From Desulfobacterales bacterium (lineage in GTDB: Bacteria > Desulfobacterota > Desulfobacteria > Desulfobacterales > SURF-7): 53,413 bases of DNA. Positions within the stretch are counted from its first letter, which is position 1; the number at the start of each line of letters is the position of its first letter. Location of the stretch: NCBI GenBank assembly GCA_028277765.1, contig JANQFQ010000068.1:1-53413 (forward strand), read 5' to 3'. Below, one piece after another: positions 33,881 to 43,095 of the stretch. The notes below the pieces were generated by a model. It was not told the DNA's origin. It made no database searches and worked only from the letters and a program-made list of their open reading frames with translations. The position numbers were made by a program, and so were the translations under genes.

Positions 33881-35629
33881 TTATAAACCCGCCTCTTTAA
33901 GAAGAAGATTGCCGATACAAAATCCGAGTTGTCTATACGCTTCATATTGTGACCACTTATACCATTGAATGATAGTGCTATCATGGGGAAAAGCTTTTTT
34001 ATCTTTTGCGTATTCTGAAACATATTTCGGTAATTTCAAAGGTGTGGGGTCATAGCTGGAAGGGGATTTTTTATTTCTGCATGATGCCTTGCAGTAATAG
34101 AAGTCTGCTGTGTATCTATTCTCCGGGTTGGCTGCTTTATTTTGTTTAATTTTCCCTTTTAAAACAGAGTATTCTGGCGGACGATATTTTCCATCATTGC
34201 TTTTTGTTAATATCTTTTTACTTTTTTTATCAAATTCCAAGTCAAAACCTTGTTTTTTTAATTTGTTTGTTGTTTTATCCAGGCTTGAATAGTCATATTG
34301 GGGATCTGCTGAAGCATCAAAGACGATAATGGTGGGAACACGTCTTTTAACCAGGGCTGTAACACCCAGGTTGTCATAATGGCCGCCATCAGAAATTTTT
34401 AACGTGTTTGATCTGGGGGATGTATAAAATCTGTCAATGGTTATTTCCCTTAGCCTGTCCAGGGGCCATAGATACCAGTCGCTAAGACTTTGAGAATAGT
34501 TTCTTGTCTGATATCGTAAATTTAAATTTAAAAATTTGGTTATTGGCTCATAAATCCAACTGTGCTTTAGGCCTGCAGAATCAACTGCCGCTCCGCTTGC
34601 CGTCACAGCACTTGATAGGGGGAATTCATCAGTTTTCCTCAATATTGGCCAGGGCCTTTCCAGGAGCTCAACTCTTTCAGGCTTTCCATTTTCATCAAAA
34701 TAGACTTTCTTTACAGCCTTATCAAATCCTGCAGTTGGAATAAACCCGACTTCCGGCGCTCCGCAATAATCACGTGTAAATTCAAAAGGGACGACACCGA
34801 ACCCATTCCTCAGTGAAGCATTTATAACCAGATAAGGTGCTTTGTTGCCAGTCGGATTTATGTCCTTTAAGAGGATACGATCGTACGTTTTTTTATCGTC
34901 CAAATAGTTGCCCACTATATAGGTTTTTTCGATCTTCTTTTTGTAAATATAAAAAGGATGATGCCAATCGAACTTCCCTTTTATAGGTTTATAGGAAAGT
35001 GCGAAATCAAAAATAAAATTAGGCACCCATCTTGCCAGCCACCATGTTGCCGGGCCCAAAGCGCCCGTGTATACATTGTCAAAAATAAATTTTGAATGTC
35101 CGCGCATGTGAATTACAGGGTCAGCATCTTTCCATGATGCTGTCTCTTCATCATTTGCGGATAACAGGAGTTTTTTAGGATCAGTGGAAAACATCAGTAC
35201 GCTATTTTTATTGAACCTGTCTTCCTCGTCGGCATTAAGCATATGGCCCACATACCAGGCACCAATATAGCCGCCACCGGAAACAGTGCTGAGATAATCG
35301 ATTTTTTGAAGTTTGTCCCCCTGTTCCAGTGCCTGCAGAACACCAAGATTAAAAGTCGCGCTCCTGATACCTCCTCCTGAAAAAGCGAGACCGATTACAT
35401 CCTTTCCATCTTCAGCTACAGGAGCGATGCCTGCGGCGTTTCTCCTGGCTTTAATATAATCCAATTCGTGACTGTATGTCTCTTTAACACTTTGGTTTAA
35501 ATCATCTCTATGAATTATGTTTGTTTCTATTCCTTTTCCCGCACATCCTTGAAAAATAAAGAATAGTAATCCTAATAAAAATACATGTCTTGCTGACTTA
35601 AATGTTTTTGTGAGAAGATTTCTGTTCAT
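33881..35629 (-). CDS. Patatin-like phospholipase lipoprotein
   Basis: A 582-residue patatin-family acyl hydrolase. A hydrophobic N-terminal segment (about residues 14-27) ends in a lipobox-like FQGC, making C29 the likely lipidated residue and the enzyme envelope-bound. The oxyanion motif is SGGGIRSATFNLG at about 84-96. The nucleophile is S117 in STVSGGGYIG and the dyad Asp is D414 in SDGGHYDN. The spacing of about 300 residues between nucleophile and Asp is larger than in plant patatin and resembles cPLA2-like bacterial forms. The family hydrolyses phospholipids or other lipid esters. It is not tightly linked to its neighbours. Confidence 0.9.
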   Translation of the reverse strand: MNRNLLTKTFKSARHVFLLGLLFFIFQGCAGKGIETNIIHRDDLNQSVKETYSHELDYIKARRNAAGIAPVAEDGKDVIGLAFSGGGIRSATFNLGVLQALEQGDKLQKIDYLSTVSGGGYIGAWYVGHMLNADEEDRFNKNSVLMFSTDPKKLLLSANDEETASWKDADPVIHMRGHSKFIFDNVYTGALGPATWWLARWVPNFIFDFALSYKPIKGKFDWHHPFYIYKKKIEKTYIVGNYLDDKKTYDRILLKDINPTGNKAPYLVINASLRNGFGVVPFEFTRDYCGAPEVGFIPTAGFDKAVKKVYFDENGKPERVELLERPWPILRKTDEFPLSSAVTASGAAVDSAGLKHSWIYEPITKFLNLNLRYQTRNYSQSLSDWYLWPLDRLREITIDRFYTSPRSNTLKISDGGHYDNLGVTALVKRRVPTIIVFDASADPQYDYSSLDKTTNKLKKQGFDLEFDKKSKKILTKSNDGKYRPPEYSVLKGKIKQNKAANPENRYTADFYYCKASCRNKKSPSSYDPTPLKLPKYVSEYAKDKKAFPHDSTIIQWYKWSQYEAYRQLGFCIGNLLLKEAGL

Positions 35630-35696
35630 TCATATTCTCCTTTTGATTATAGAGCGCCATCCCATATCTTCCCTTACTGATATCATTTCAGTCAAT

Positions 35697-36017
35697 TTAG
35701 TTCAAATCTATTTTTTTGTTAATATTACTCTTTGTCATTATAAAAAATCTATCTTCCTGGTGTTGTACTTCCTTAAAAAAAGAACAATCTATACAGTCAC
35801 TGTGCTTCATCACAAAAGTTCCCTTGGGTACACCAAGGCTGTATGTGCCTGCAATAGCCCAGCAGAAACGTCCGCCAGCTTTACCTCTATTAACACCGTC
35901 ATATTGCCTGCTTGTTGCAACTTGACAGATTCCTTGTTCTTCAGCATTTTTCCCGCCAGGTTCTCTCCCGCATCCAGTGTGTTCCCAGCAATTAAGCCTT
36001 TTTTTATTTTCATGCAT
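35697..36017 (-). CDS. Two-CW domain protein
   Basis: A 106-residue cysteine-rich protein with two copies of a Cys-Trp motif. NCWEHTGCGREPGG at about residues 9-22 is followed by GICQVA and later by GGRFCWAIAGTYSLG and DCIDCSFFKEVQ. This matches the two-CW domain found alone or fused to chemotaxis receptors and sensor proteins in delta-proteobacteria and spirochaetes. Eight or so cysteines suggest metal or Fe-S binding. No signal peptide is visible. Function unknown. The start ATG has no clear ribosome-binding site. Confidence 0.85.
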   Translation of the reverse strand: MHENKKRLNCWEHTGCGREPGGKNAEEQGICQVATSRQYDGVNRGKAGGRFCWAIAGTYSLGVPKGTFVMKHSDCIDCSFFKEVQHQEDRFFIMTKSNINKKIDLN

Positions 36018-36050
36018 ATTTGTAAAGCTACTGCTTGTCCTCTTTCCGTG

Positions 36051-36389
36051 TTACATAATTAAATGCCAAGTTTCTATTGGTGGTGCTTGTGATGAAGGGC
36101 GGTCGTGATTAGGATCGAAGCTAATAGCTTTTGTTTTAATATAATTCGACAATTTTTTATCGAAAAGTTGTTTGTCTTCCTGATCAAGGTATGAATAGTC
36201 TTCTACTCGTTCTTTTGAAATAATAATCCTTAGTTTTTTTGACTTTTTATTTTGGTGATTTGGATTATTAATAAGCTTCCATGAAATGTCTAAACAAAAA
36301 TTTTCAACATGCTCATGAAGGTGAATCTCAGAATCTTTAGTAAAATGAAGGGAAATTAAGTTTTTGAAATGTTCTTTTATATGTTTCAA
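36051..36389 (-). CDS. Small hypothetical protein
   Basis: A 112-residue protein of unknown function, rich in Lys, His and Ile, with no membrane segment. It appears to start at a TTG overlapping the stop of the preceding small gene (TTGA), with GGAAGG just upstream as ribosome-binding site, which suggests coupled translation. It ends in PPIETWHLIM. I see no recognisable domain. Confidence 0.55.
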   Translation of the reverse strand: MKHIKEHFKNLISLHFTKDSEIHLHEHVENFCLDISWKLINNPNHQNKKSKKLRIIISKERVEDYSYLDQEDKQLFDKKLSNYIKTKAISFDPNHDRPSSQAPPIETWHLIM

Positions 36390-36568
36390 AGTTTACCTTC
36401 CTTCCCCAAAACACCACCAGGCTTCAGCACAATTTTCAAATCATCATCTTCACCGCCAGACCCACCATTCAGCCTTTTCTTAAATAATAATCTTCCGTTA
36501 TTTTGTCTCACTATCAGAAAAAATGGTTTTATGTATCCAACGTTCATATTCTTTTTACATGTTGCCAA
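36386..36568 (-). CDS. Small hypothetical protein, coupled to the next gene
   Basis: A frame of up to 60 residues starting at TTG (36568), or 53 from the ATG at 36547. It is basic and glycine-rich in the second half (LNGGSGGEDDD). It is supported mainly by its overlap with the next frame and by the gap to the upstream gene. No domain is recognised, and it may not be expressed. Confidence 0.35.
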   Translation of the reverse strand: MATCKKNMNVGYIKPFFLIVRQNNGRLLFKKRLNGGSGGEDDDLKIVLKPGGVLGKEGKL

Positions 36569-36615
36569 CGATTAATACAGAATATAATTTACCTGACTCT
36601 TTTTGTGTAACAGTT

Positions 36616-36966
36616 CTAGTCAAAAATATTACATCGCGGACATATCCAACCTTTACCTGTTGGCCGATCTGGGTGGTTGTCATTGTTTGGAGGATCGAAA
36701 TCATGGTAATGTTTACATTCTTTTTCAAAAGCCTCCTGGGGTGAGTTCGCATAACTGAATTTGAAATAAGTATAATCTGTTTTGTAAGCCCAATAAATCA
36801 AACGACCATTTACATCAGAATCCGAACGACCAACATAGTGAACGAGAAAAGTGCCATTATCATCCATATTTCCCAATGCATAATTGCCCGGTAAAGTTTC
36901 CGTTACTTGTGCATCAATCGCATTTGTGTCCAGTTCATATGGACCATTCATTTTTAGAGAAGCCAT
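36616..36966 (-). CDS. GIY-YIG-like small protein with C-terminal CxxC
   Basis: A 116-residue protein resembling compact GIY-YIG nuclease-like proteins. NYALGNMDDNGTFLVHYVGRSD at about residues 28-49 has the YxLG...YVGR pattern of the GIY-YIG core, followed by RLIYW. FEKECKHYHDF then supplies a candidate catalytic Glu region. The C-terminus, GWICPRCNIF, could bind metal. Family assignment is by eye. Together with the gene at 37036 it forms a pair of small GIY-YIG-like genes, which is unusual outside mobile or defence-related settings. Confidence 0.6.
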   Translation of the reverse strand: MASLKMNGPYELDTNAIDAQVTETLPGNYALGNMDDNGTFLVHYVGRSDSDVNGRLIYWAYKTDYTYFKFSYANSPQEAFEKECKHYHDFDPPNNDNHPDRPTGKGWICPRCNIFD

Positions 36967-37035
36967 GATATTATTTTTTGTTGATGGTGTATACTCTGTA
37001 CTGTTTCAAAAGAAATTCTTTATGAGAAATGTGGA

Positions 37036-37281
37036 TTACTTCTTACCATCATATATAAAATAATACACATACCATGGCGCATCCGGATCATCAGAAATAC
37101 CACCCTCCCTATGGGATTGGCATCCGTGCTTAGGCACTAGTTCATCCTCAATCGCTTGAGCTTCTTCCTTTGTGTCAAGCGGGCCATCAATTATCTGCCA
37201 CGTGCTAAGATTCTTGTAAATTGATTCGCAGTAAGCTTTTTGTCCACCAAGGTCAGTTGTGATGCCGATTCTGCAATTCAT
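37036..37281 (-). CDS. Small GIY-YIG-like protein
   Basis: An 81-residue protein with CRIGITTDLGGQKAYCESIYKNL at the start, DTKEEAQAIEDELVPKHGC in the middle and WYVYYFIYDGK at the end. The order (short strand with a GIT/S motif, helix with EAQxxE, GC, then WYVY) is reminiscent of minimal GIY-YIG-fold proteins. AGGAG seven bases before the ATG supports the start. It is separated from the preceding GIY-YIG-like gene by about 70 bases on the same strand. Activity is unknown. Confidence 0.6.
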   Translation of the reverse strand: MNCRIGITTDLGGQKAYCESIYKNLSTWQIIDGPLDTKEEAQAIEDELVPKHGCQSHREGGISDDPDAPWYVYYFIYDGKK

Positions 37282-37376
37282 CTAAATTACTCCTTTCTGT
37301 TATGCGAAAAAGCGTTTTGAGCTCAAGTTTTTATGCAACGTTAGGGTTAGACAGAGCTTGCCTGCTTCAATCCGGT

Positions 37377-37733
37377 CTATTTTTTTATAAAAGATAAAAA
37401 ACTACTCACACGGTTTGTCAGCTCTATTGCAGAAAAAGGCTTGTAAATGACCAAGTCAAAATTTTTTTCATTATGTGTTACATCATTTCCGGATATTGCG
37501 ATAATCGGCAAAGGCTTGTCCGATATTTCTCTTATATGGTTCGCTACACCATTTCCATCCATAACTGGCATGAGAACATTTGTTATGACCAGGTCAAATT
37601 CACCTTGTTGAAACTTCTGAATCCCTTCCGCTACGTTATCAGCCCCCTCGACATTAAAACCGTAAAATTCCAATGCAGTTTCATACGACTTTAATTCATT
37701 TTTATCATTATCAATTACTAAAATACTTTGCAT
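37377..37733 (-). CDS. Degenerate receiver domain protein (phospho-acceptor Asp replaced by Asn)
   Basis: A 118-residue stand-alone receiver whose phosphorylation site is lost: the motif that normally reads TDxxMP is TNVLMPVMDG, with N52 encoded by AAT. The acidic pair at the start is also changed (VIDND). The other hallmarks remain: IAISGND with the switch residue and VIYKPFS with the Lys. It should be unable to take phosphate by the usual route and may act as a phosphorylation-independent adaptor. Neighbours are small genes of unknown function, and the nearest kinase is the five-PAS protein upstream. Confidence 0.88.
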   Translation of the reverse strand: MQSILVIDNDKNELKSYETALEFYGFNVEGADNVAEGIQKFQQGEFDLVITNVLMPVMDGNGVANHIREISDKPLPIIAISGNDVTHNEKNFDLVIYKPFSAIELTNRVSSFLSFIKK

Positions 37734-37778
37734 CTGGACCTTATAAAATTGTCAGCATTCCTTTACTTAACCCAAATA

Positions 37779-38057
37779 TTAATCCCAGTTTTCTTCTATC
37801 CATTTTCTGGTTTCTTCATGGCTGAGAACATCTTCCGGAAGTTGCTGGTGTATCATCCTCTCAATTTTCAGGCCCTCTTCAATATCTTTGAAATTATTCA
37901 ATTCTGCTATTTTATTGATGAGATATAATATTTCATATCCCTCTTGTCTATTAAGCACTGTTTGATCAGGATTGGTTTTTACCTTAGGATCTTTTTCTTT
38001 GCATGGAGTCCACTTGTAACCATCATACTTCAGATCTTTTTTACTAATGAGTGTCAT
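37779..38057 (-). CDS. Small conserved-looking hypothetical protein
   Basis: A 92-residue protein beginning MTLISKKDLKYDGYKW, acidic in its second half and ending WIEENWD. A longer frame from 38099 exists, but AAGGAG just before the ATG at 38057 fixes the start. No membrane segment. Lys/Asp-rich soluble protein of unknown function. It is cotranscribed at most with the degenerate receiver 46 bases downstream. A perfect palindrome lies about 160-180 bases upstream. Confidence 0.7.
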   Translation of the reverse strand: MTLISKKDLKYDGYKWTPCKEKDPKVKTNPDQTVLNRQEGYEILYLINKIAELNNFKDIEEGLKIERMIHQQLPEDVLSHEETRKWIEENWD

Positions 38058-38213
38058 TAAAAAACTCCTTATTTTGTAACATACAAGATACTTGAACAAA
38101 TTTTTCTATTTTTAGATAGAAAATTAGTAGCAATAATAGTGCCAGCGGTAAGAAAAAAGAGATATCGCTTTAAAGACAGGATATTACTAATATCTAACTA
38201 TTATATTAAGAGG

Positions 38214-38238
38214 AAAGTGTATCGAAACGATACACTTT
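38214..38238. promoter_or_regulatory. Perfect 11-base palindrome
   Basis: AAAGTGTATCG-AAA-CGATACACTTT, perfect over 22 bases with a three-base centre. It lies between the 3' end of the five-PAS kinase gene and the start of the gene at 38057, both on the minus strand. It could be a terminator for the kinase (the following T run is short) or an operator for the downstream gene. A GTGTATCG half-site with three-base spacing is typical of helix-turn-helix repressor sites. Confidence 0.6.
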
Positions 38239-38297
38239 TATGGATGGATATTTAGGGCTGAAATAATACTTTTCTACACAGTGAATATAATAAATTA

Positions 38298-41200
38298 TTA
38301 ATCAAAAATTTTTCTTATTTTATTTGCGACTTCTTTTAGTGTAACAGGTTTCATGAGATATCCTTTAATGCCTAGCTGTTGTGCTCGATCTTCATCAATC
38401 TGTTCGCTGAAACCAGTGCAAAGTATGATCGGTATATCCGGACGTATTTCTAACATTTTCCGGCTTAATGCTACACCTGTCATATTCGGCATGGTCTGAT
38501 CAGTAATGACCATATCATATTTTTCATGATTTGCTTTAAACGCTTCCAGGGCTTCAATACTGCTTGTTCGGGGGGTAATATGGTATCCTATATTTTCAAG
38601 CATATCTTTCATCATTTGTACTATCGCATACTCGTCGTCAACAACTAATATGCGCTCACTACCGACAGGTATGATTGTTTTGTCTGATGTGACGGTTTCT
38701 TTTTTGTCACCCATTGCAGCGATGGGGAGAAACACTTTAAACGTCGAGCCTTTTCCGACTTCGCTATACACGTTGATACCTCCGCTGTGGTTTTTAACGA
38801 TGCCATGAACAACAGAAAGACCTATCCCTGATCCAACTCCTACCGGCTTTGTTGTAAAATAGGGCTCAAAGATTTTTTTAAGTGTTTCACGTCCCATACC
38901 ATGCCCTGTATCGCTTATGATAAGTTGCACATATGGCCCTGGCGTCATATCCGGGAACATTGCATAATCTGAAACACCAATGCTTGTTTCGTTTAATGAA
39001 ACATTGAGAACGCCTCCTTTCTCCTGCATGGACTGATAAGCATTGGTACAAAGATTCATAACCAATTGATGTATCTGTGTCGCATCGACGAGCACTGCAC
39101 CACAGTCTTGGTCAATATGGGTTGTTATCTCAATCGTTGTCGGTATGGTTGACCGAATCAGTTTAACGACTTCTTTAATAATAGGTTGAAGTTGCATTGG
39201 GAACATGTTTTCTTCGTTTGGGCGTCCAAAAGCGAGAAGCTGCTTAACCAAACTTTTTGCTCTATCTGCTGCTTTTAGTACTTCATCCAGTTTTCTTTTA
39301 TTTTTGCTTTTTTCAGACAATGTATTGATCGTCATTTCCGTGAAACCCATAATCGGTGTAAGAATGTTGTTAAAATCATGAGCGATACCACCTGCAAGAG
39401 TTCCGATAGCTTCCAGTTTTTGAGCCTGTTGGAGCATCGCCTCAAGATTTTTTTTCTCATCTTCTGCCAGTTTCCGATTGGTAATATCTCGGACAATTGA
39501 AAGAAAACCGATCACTTCATTATTTCTCATGACAGCTCTGGAGTTTATTTCAACATATACTGTGCTTCCGTCCCTTCGCATGGCTTTCATTTCATGAATT
39601 TGAACGGGCTTTCCTTCAAATAAATCGCTAAAAAGTGTTGCCATATTTTCCATCTCTGCCTCAGATACAAAGCCAAATTCAGCGTAGTTCCTTCCAATAA
39701 CTTCCTCCCGTTTATACCCCCAAATTTCCTCAACTTTGTCGTTTACATCGATTATATTGCCGTCTTTCCCCATATACACTATTTCGTCGTTGGCATTTTC
39801 AAAAATCATCCTGAATTTTTCTTCACTTTCACGTAGTTCTTTCTCTGCATCCTTTTGAAAAGTAATATCTCTATGTATTGCTATAACGTTTTCAGGATTA
39901 CCTATATCGTCTTTTATTGCCGAGAGACTGACACTTATTGGAAACGTTTTTCCATCCTTCCGTTTCCCTAAGTATTCTTCATTTGTAACACTTTCTCCGC
40001 TTAACATAGATTTTACGCGCGAATGAAATTTAGTTGTATCCGCTTCATGAAGAAATACATCTAAGGGAGTTTTTCCTATGACTTCCTCCTTTGAATATCC
40101 AAACTGCATAGAAATAGCTTTGTTAATATCAATAATTCTTCCTTCCATATCAGTGACCGTAATTCCCTCTTCCATATTATCAAGAATGCTCTTCAGTCTT
40201 TTTTCATTTTCCTGCAAAGCTTTTTCTATCTGTTTTCGTTCGGTAATATCCCTGATAATTGCAACCATAGTTTGTGCTTCTTCTATTTTTATAATGGCCG
40301 CATTAACTTCAACAATAACGTTTGTCCCATTTTTACGTATCAATTCCAATTCACTGGTTTGTAAAGGATCACCGTCCATTATTTTTTTGAAACGGTCAGT
40401 TCTTATTACCTTTTCCTCTGTTGGGAGAACATCAAACTCATCAAATTTTCTGCCCAACATTTCTTCCTTCCTGATACCAACTATTTCTTCGGTTTTACGA
40501 TTAACATCAAGAATGGTGCCAATCATATCAATGTAGACGATCCCATCATTAGCATTTTGAAAGATCAGTTTAAATTTTTCTTCGCTTTCTCTCAGTGCTG
40601 TTTCAGCTTCTTTTTTATCAGTAATATTATGTGATATTATCTGGCAACCTGTTATATTGCCGTCTTTGTCTGCAACCGGATGAAAGCTTGATATATAACA
40701 CCGTTTTTGGCCTTTGACTATTGTAAAATCTTCATAAGTTTTTCCAGAATCTGTTTCAATTGTTTTCTTAATTCTATGCATTATACCGTCAGCATAATCA
40801 GGTAAGACATCATATACTGTTTTCCCGATAAAATCGATTGGCTTGCCGCCGAGTTCTTTAGCGCCACTCGAATTTAACATCCAGATATGACCGTCATAAC
40901 TGAAAAATATAATGGGAACGCCAGCATTTTCCAAAAGCATTTGATATTTTTCTTCATTGTCATGCAATTGTTCTTCATAAGCCTTGCGATCTGTAATATC
41001 AATAAACGTGCATTGAACGGCTTGTTTGCCTTGATATTCAGAAAGGATTACCGATGCTTCAACCCAAATGGTTTTGCCGTTTCTATCACATAGGCGCATC
41101 TCATAAAAAGATTCCACGGGTTTTCCCAAAAGCCTGTCTTCATGGCGTTTCCATACAATATCATAATCATCAGGATGAACCCTTTTCATTAATTCTTCAG

Positions 41201-41417
41201 GCGGCATGGACAGAAGTTCTTCGACAGAATATCCCGACATTTTTACAAAAGCCGTATTGGCAAAAATAACCCGATAATCCTGAATAATGAGGACGCCTTG
41301 GAGGGAATTTTCTACAAGTGAACGATATTTCTTTTCACTTTCACGAATAATCCCTTCAGCTTCTTCAGACTCTTTTAGTTGTTTTTCAAGCTCTTCATAT
41401 GTAGGTTTGTCAGGCAT
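38298..41417 (-). CDS. Five-PAS hybrid histidine kinase with C-terminal receiver
   Basis: A 1039-residue soluble hybrid kinase. Five PAS/PAC units lie at about residues 25-145, 150-270, 275-397, 402-522 and 530-650, each joined by a short coiled coil with the ESEEKF/ITxRK pattern. The kinase core has H680 in LAGGIAHDFNNILTP, NLCTNAYQSM (N box), DTGHGMGRE and GSGIGLSVVHG. The receiver at about 915-1035 carries ITDQTMPNMTG. No membrane helix is seen, so signals are cytoplasmic. The many PAS domains suggest redox or ligand integration, but no cofactor-binding residue can be named. It is transcribed alone. Confidence 0.94.
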   Translation of the reverse strand: MPDKPTYEELEKQLKESEEAEGIIRESEKKYRSLVENSLQGVLIIQDYRVIFANTAFVKMSGYSVEELLSMPPEELMKRVHPDDYDIVWKRHEDRLLGKPVESFYEMRLCDRNGKTIWVEASVILSEYQGKQAVQCTFIDITDRKAYEEQLHDNEEKYQMLLENAGVPIIFFSYDGHIWMLNSSGAKELGGKPIDFIGKTVYDVLPDYADGIMHRIKKTIETDSGKTYEDFTIVKGQKRCYISSFHPVADKDGNITGCQIISHNITDKKEAETALRESEEKFKLIFQNANDGIVYIDMIGTILDVNRKTEEIVGIRKEEMLGRKFDEFDVLPTEEKVIRTDRFKKIMDGDPLQTSELELIRKNGTNVIVEVNAAIIKIEEAQTMVAIIRDITERKQIEKALQENEKRLKSILDNMEEGITVTDMEGRIIDINKAISMQFGYSKEEVIGKTPLDVFLHEADTTKFHSRVKSMLSGESVTNEEYLGKRKDGKTFPISVSLSAIKDDIGNPENVIAIHRDITFQKDAEKELRESEEKFRMIFENANDEIVYMGKDGNIIDVNDKVEEIWGYKREEVIGRNYAEFGFVSEAEMENMATLFSDLFEGKPVQIHEMKAMRRDGSTVYVEINSRAVMRNNEVIGFLSIVRDITNRKLAEDEKKNLEAMLQQAQKLEAIGTLAGGIAHDFNNILTPIMGFTEMTINTLSEKSKNKRKLDEVLKAADRAKSLVKQLLAFGRPNEENMFPMQLQPIIKEVVKLIRSTIPTTIEITTHIDQDCGAVLVDATQIHQLVMNLCTNAYQSMQEKGGVLNVSLNETSIGVSDYAMFPDMTPGPYVQLIISDTGHGMGRETLKKIFEPYFTTKPVGVGSGIGLSVVHGIVKNHSGGINVYSEVGKGSTFKVFLPIAAMGDKKETVTSDKTIIPVGSERILVVDDEYAIVQMMKDMLENIGYHITPRTSSIEALEAFKANHEKYDMVITDQTMPNMTGVALSRKMLEIRPDIPIILCTGFSEQIDEDRAQQLGIKGYLMKPVTLKEVANKIRKIFD

Positions 41418-41646
41418 TCTCTTATCCCCAAAAGACGATAATTATGATGCGTGCTGGATTTTTTACTTATCGTATACTTTGGTAAAAAGTTTTAAAAAAT
41501 GTTGGATTATCGAGTCTTGATATAAAAAATACGTTTTTTTTAATAGGAGATCAGTCTGTTTGAAACTTATATAATATCTTATATATAATATATCAAATTG
41601 TCTTTAATCGCAAGTACTTATTGTTGAAATAATTAGGAGACTCAAC

Positions 41647-43095
41647 TTATAAAATAAATTCAAGGGGCTGAATGCCGCAGGTGGATGGATGAAGGGTTCT
41701 GATTATGTGTCGTTTATAATATCCGGTTGCAGGATCGATTTTTGAAAGATCGATGGTCCTGCCTTTTAAGAACTCTCCTTTTTTGTTCCGTTTGAGCAAT
41801 ATGACGTAAGGTTTATCGTTATTGTAGTCAATACTGTTGGGTGCATTGATAACCATGCCAATCTGCCCGCCATCCAACTGAACAATTGTCCCCGCGGGAT
41901 ATAAGCCGAGCATCTTGATAAAAACTTTAAGGAGAACAGGATCGAAATCCTGGCCGGATTTTTCAATCATCATCGATAGCACTTCATCATGGGAGAGCGC
42001 ATTGTTCCGGTATGACCGAGGTGAGGTAAGGGCGTCATAAAAATCCGTGATAGCTATTATCCTACTGAACAGACTGAGAGGCTTCTTCCGGTCAGACTGG
42101 GGATATCCTGAAAGATCATATTTTAGATGGTGCTCAAAAGGGGGAATGATCATTCTTATTTTGTGATCAAGAGAGGCTTTAATTTTTACAATTTGGCAGA
42201 CACTGTTCATTGGGTGTTTTTTAATCTCTTCATATTCTTTGGAAGTCAGTTTGCCAGGTTTGGCAATAATCTTTTGAGGGATATCAATCTTTCCCAGATC
42301 ATGAAGCAGACCGCAAAGCCCGAGTTCTTCAAGACTGTTCCGGGAGATACCGATATATTTTCCAAGACACATGGATAGAATAGCAACATTCACAGAATGC
42401 TGATACGTATAGTCATCATGTATGCGAACCGTTGATAAGCAAAGGAACAACGGCTCATCTTCCGCCATCAGGTCAATCAGATTTTGTATCATACGTCTGG
42501 GTTTTCGTATACCGGCACGGCTTCCGTTCTTTAATTTTTGACTGACTTCCTTGACGGATGCGAGCACAGAAGCATAGGTTCTTCGTCCCATTTCTTTTCG
42601 GTTTTCGGATGTTGTATAATTGTTCCTGACACCATGAATCAGCTCCACCCATTCATATCTTTTATCTGTCAATTTGTCCGCCAGCCATTCCGGGGGATTT
42701 TTCTTAAACTTAGCTTTTTTTAAAAGCCTGATAAAAGCCACAATCCGTTTAAAAGAAACATCACTTATCTGGTCATAAATGCGGAGCCCTTCAACGCCGA
42801 TCATGTTGAAGAAATCTAATGTTTTATAGAATACGCCGGCACACTGAGGACGATAAAACAGTTTTTCATCCTGAAGATAGAAACGATACTGCGACACCTG
42901 TATTTTTAAATGGTCTGTTTCATTACACCATTGAAGCACGGCAGTGATAAATTCCTGTATGCATTTAATGAGAATGGGGTTGTTGACCTTGTGGATTTTA
43001 AATGTTTGAATCAGACGATAAAACGCATAAACAAATCGTTCACCATCTGTAATTCGCTGTAGATAAGGATTTGTTTTTGGATAATTTGATGACAT
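41647..43095 (-). CDS. HD-GYP domain protein
   Basis: A 482-residue protein. An N-terminal region (about 1-200) without a recognised domain is followed by an HD-GYP phosphodiesterase domain. H233, the HDLGK motif at 265-269, EHHLKYDLSGYP at 321-332 (HHxxxD...GYP) and TDFYDALTSPRSYR are all present, so the metal site looks intact. The C-terminal 80 residues form a small beta-rich domain. HD-GYP enzymes degrade cyclic-di-GMP. The start codon overlaps the stop of the HEAT-repeat gene by one base (TAATG), so the two proteins are made together and may interact. Confidence 0.92.
   Translation of the reverse strand: MSSNYPKTNPYLQRITDGERFVYAFYRLIQTFKIHKVNNPILIKCIQEFITAVLQWCNETDHLKIQVSQYRFYLQDEKLFYRPQCAGVFYKTLDFFNMIGVEGLRIYDQISDVSFKRIVAFIRLLKKAKFKKNPPEWLADKLTDKRYEWVELIHGVRNNYTTSENRKEMGRRTYASVLASVKEVSQKLKNGSRAGIRKPRRMIQNLIDLMAEDEPLFLCLSTVRIHDDYTYQHSVNVAILSMCLGKYIGISRNSLEELGLCGLLHDLGKIDIPQKIIAKPGKLTSKEYEEIKKHPMNSVCQIVKIKASLDHKIRMIIPPFEHHLKYDLSGYPQSDRKKPLSLFSRIIAITDFYDALTSPRSYRNNALSHDEVLSMMIEKSGQDFDPVLLKVFIKMLGLYPAGTIVQLDGGQIGMVINAPNSIDYNNDKPYVILLKRNKKGEFLKGRTIDLSKIDPATGYYKRHIIRTLHPSTCGIQPLEFIL

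Noticed and set aside
33640..34023. 127-codon minus-strand frame overlapping the patatin 3' end
   Set aside because: Its first third lies in the wrong frame of the patatin gene and its end is made of repeat sequence. Kept only as a possible remnant in the findings.
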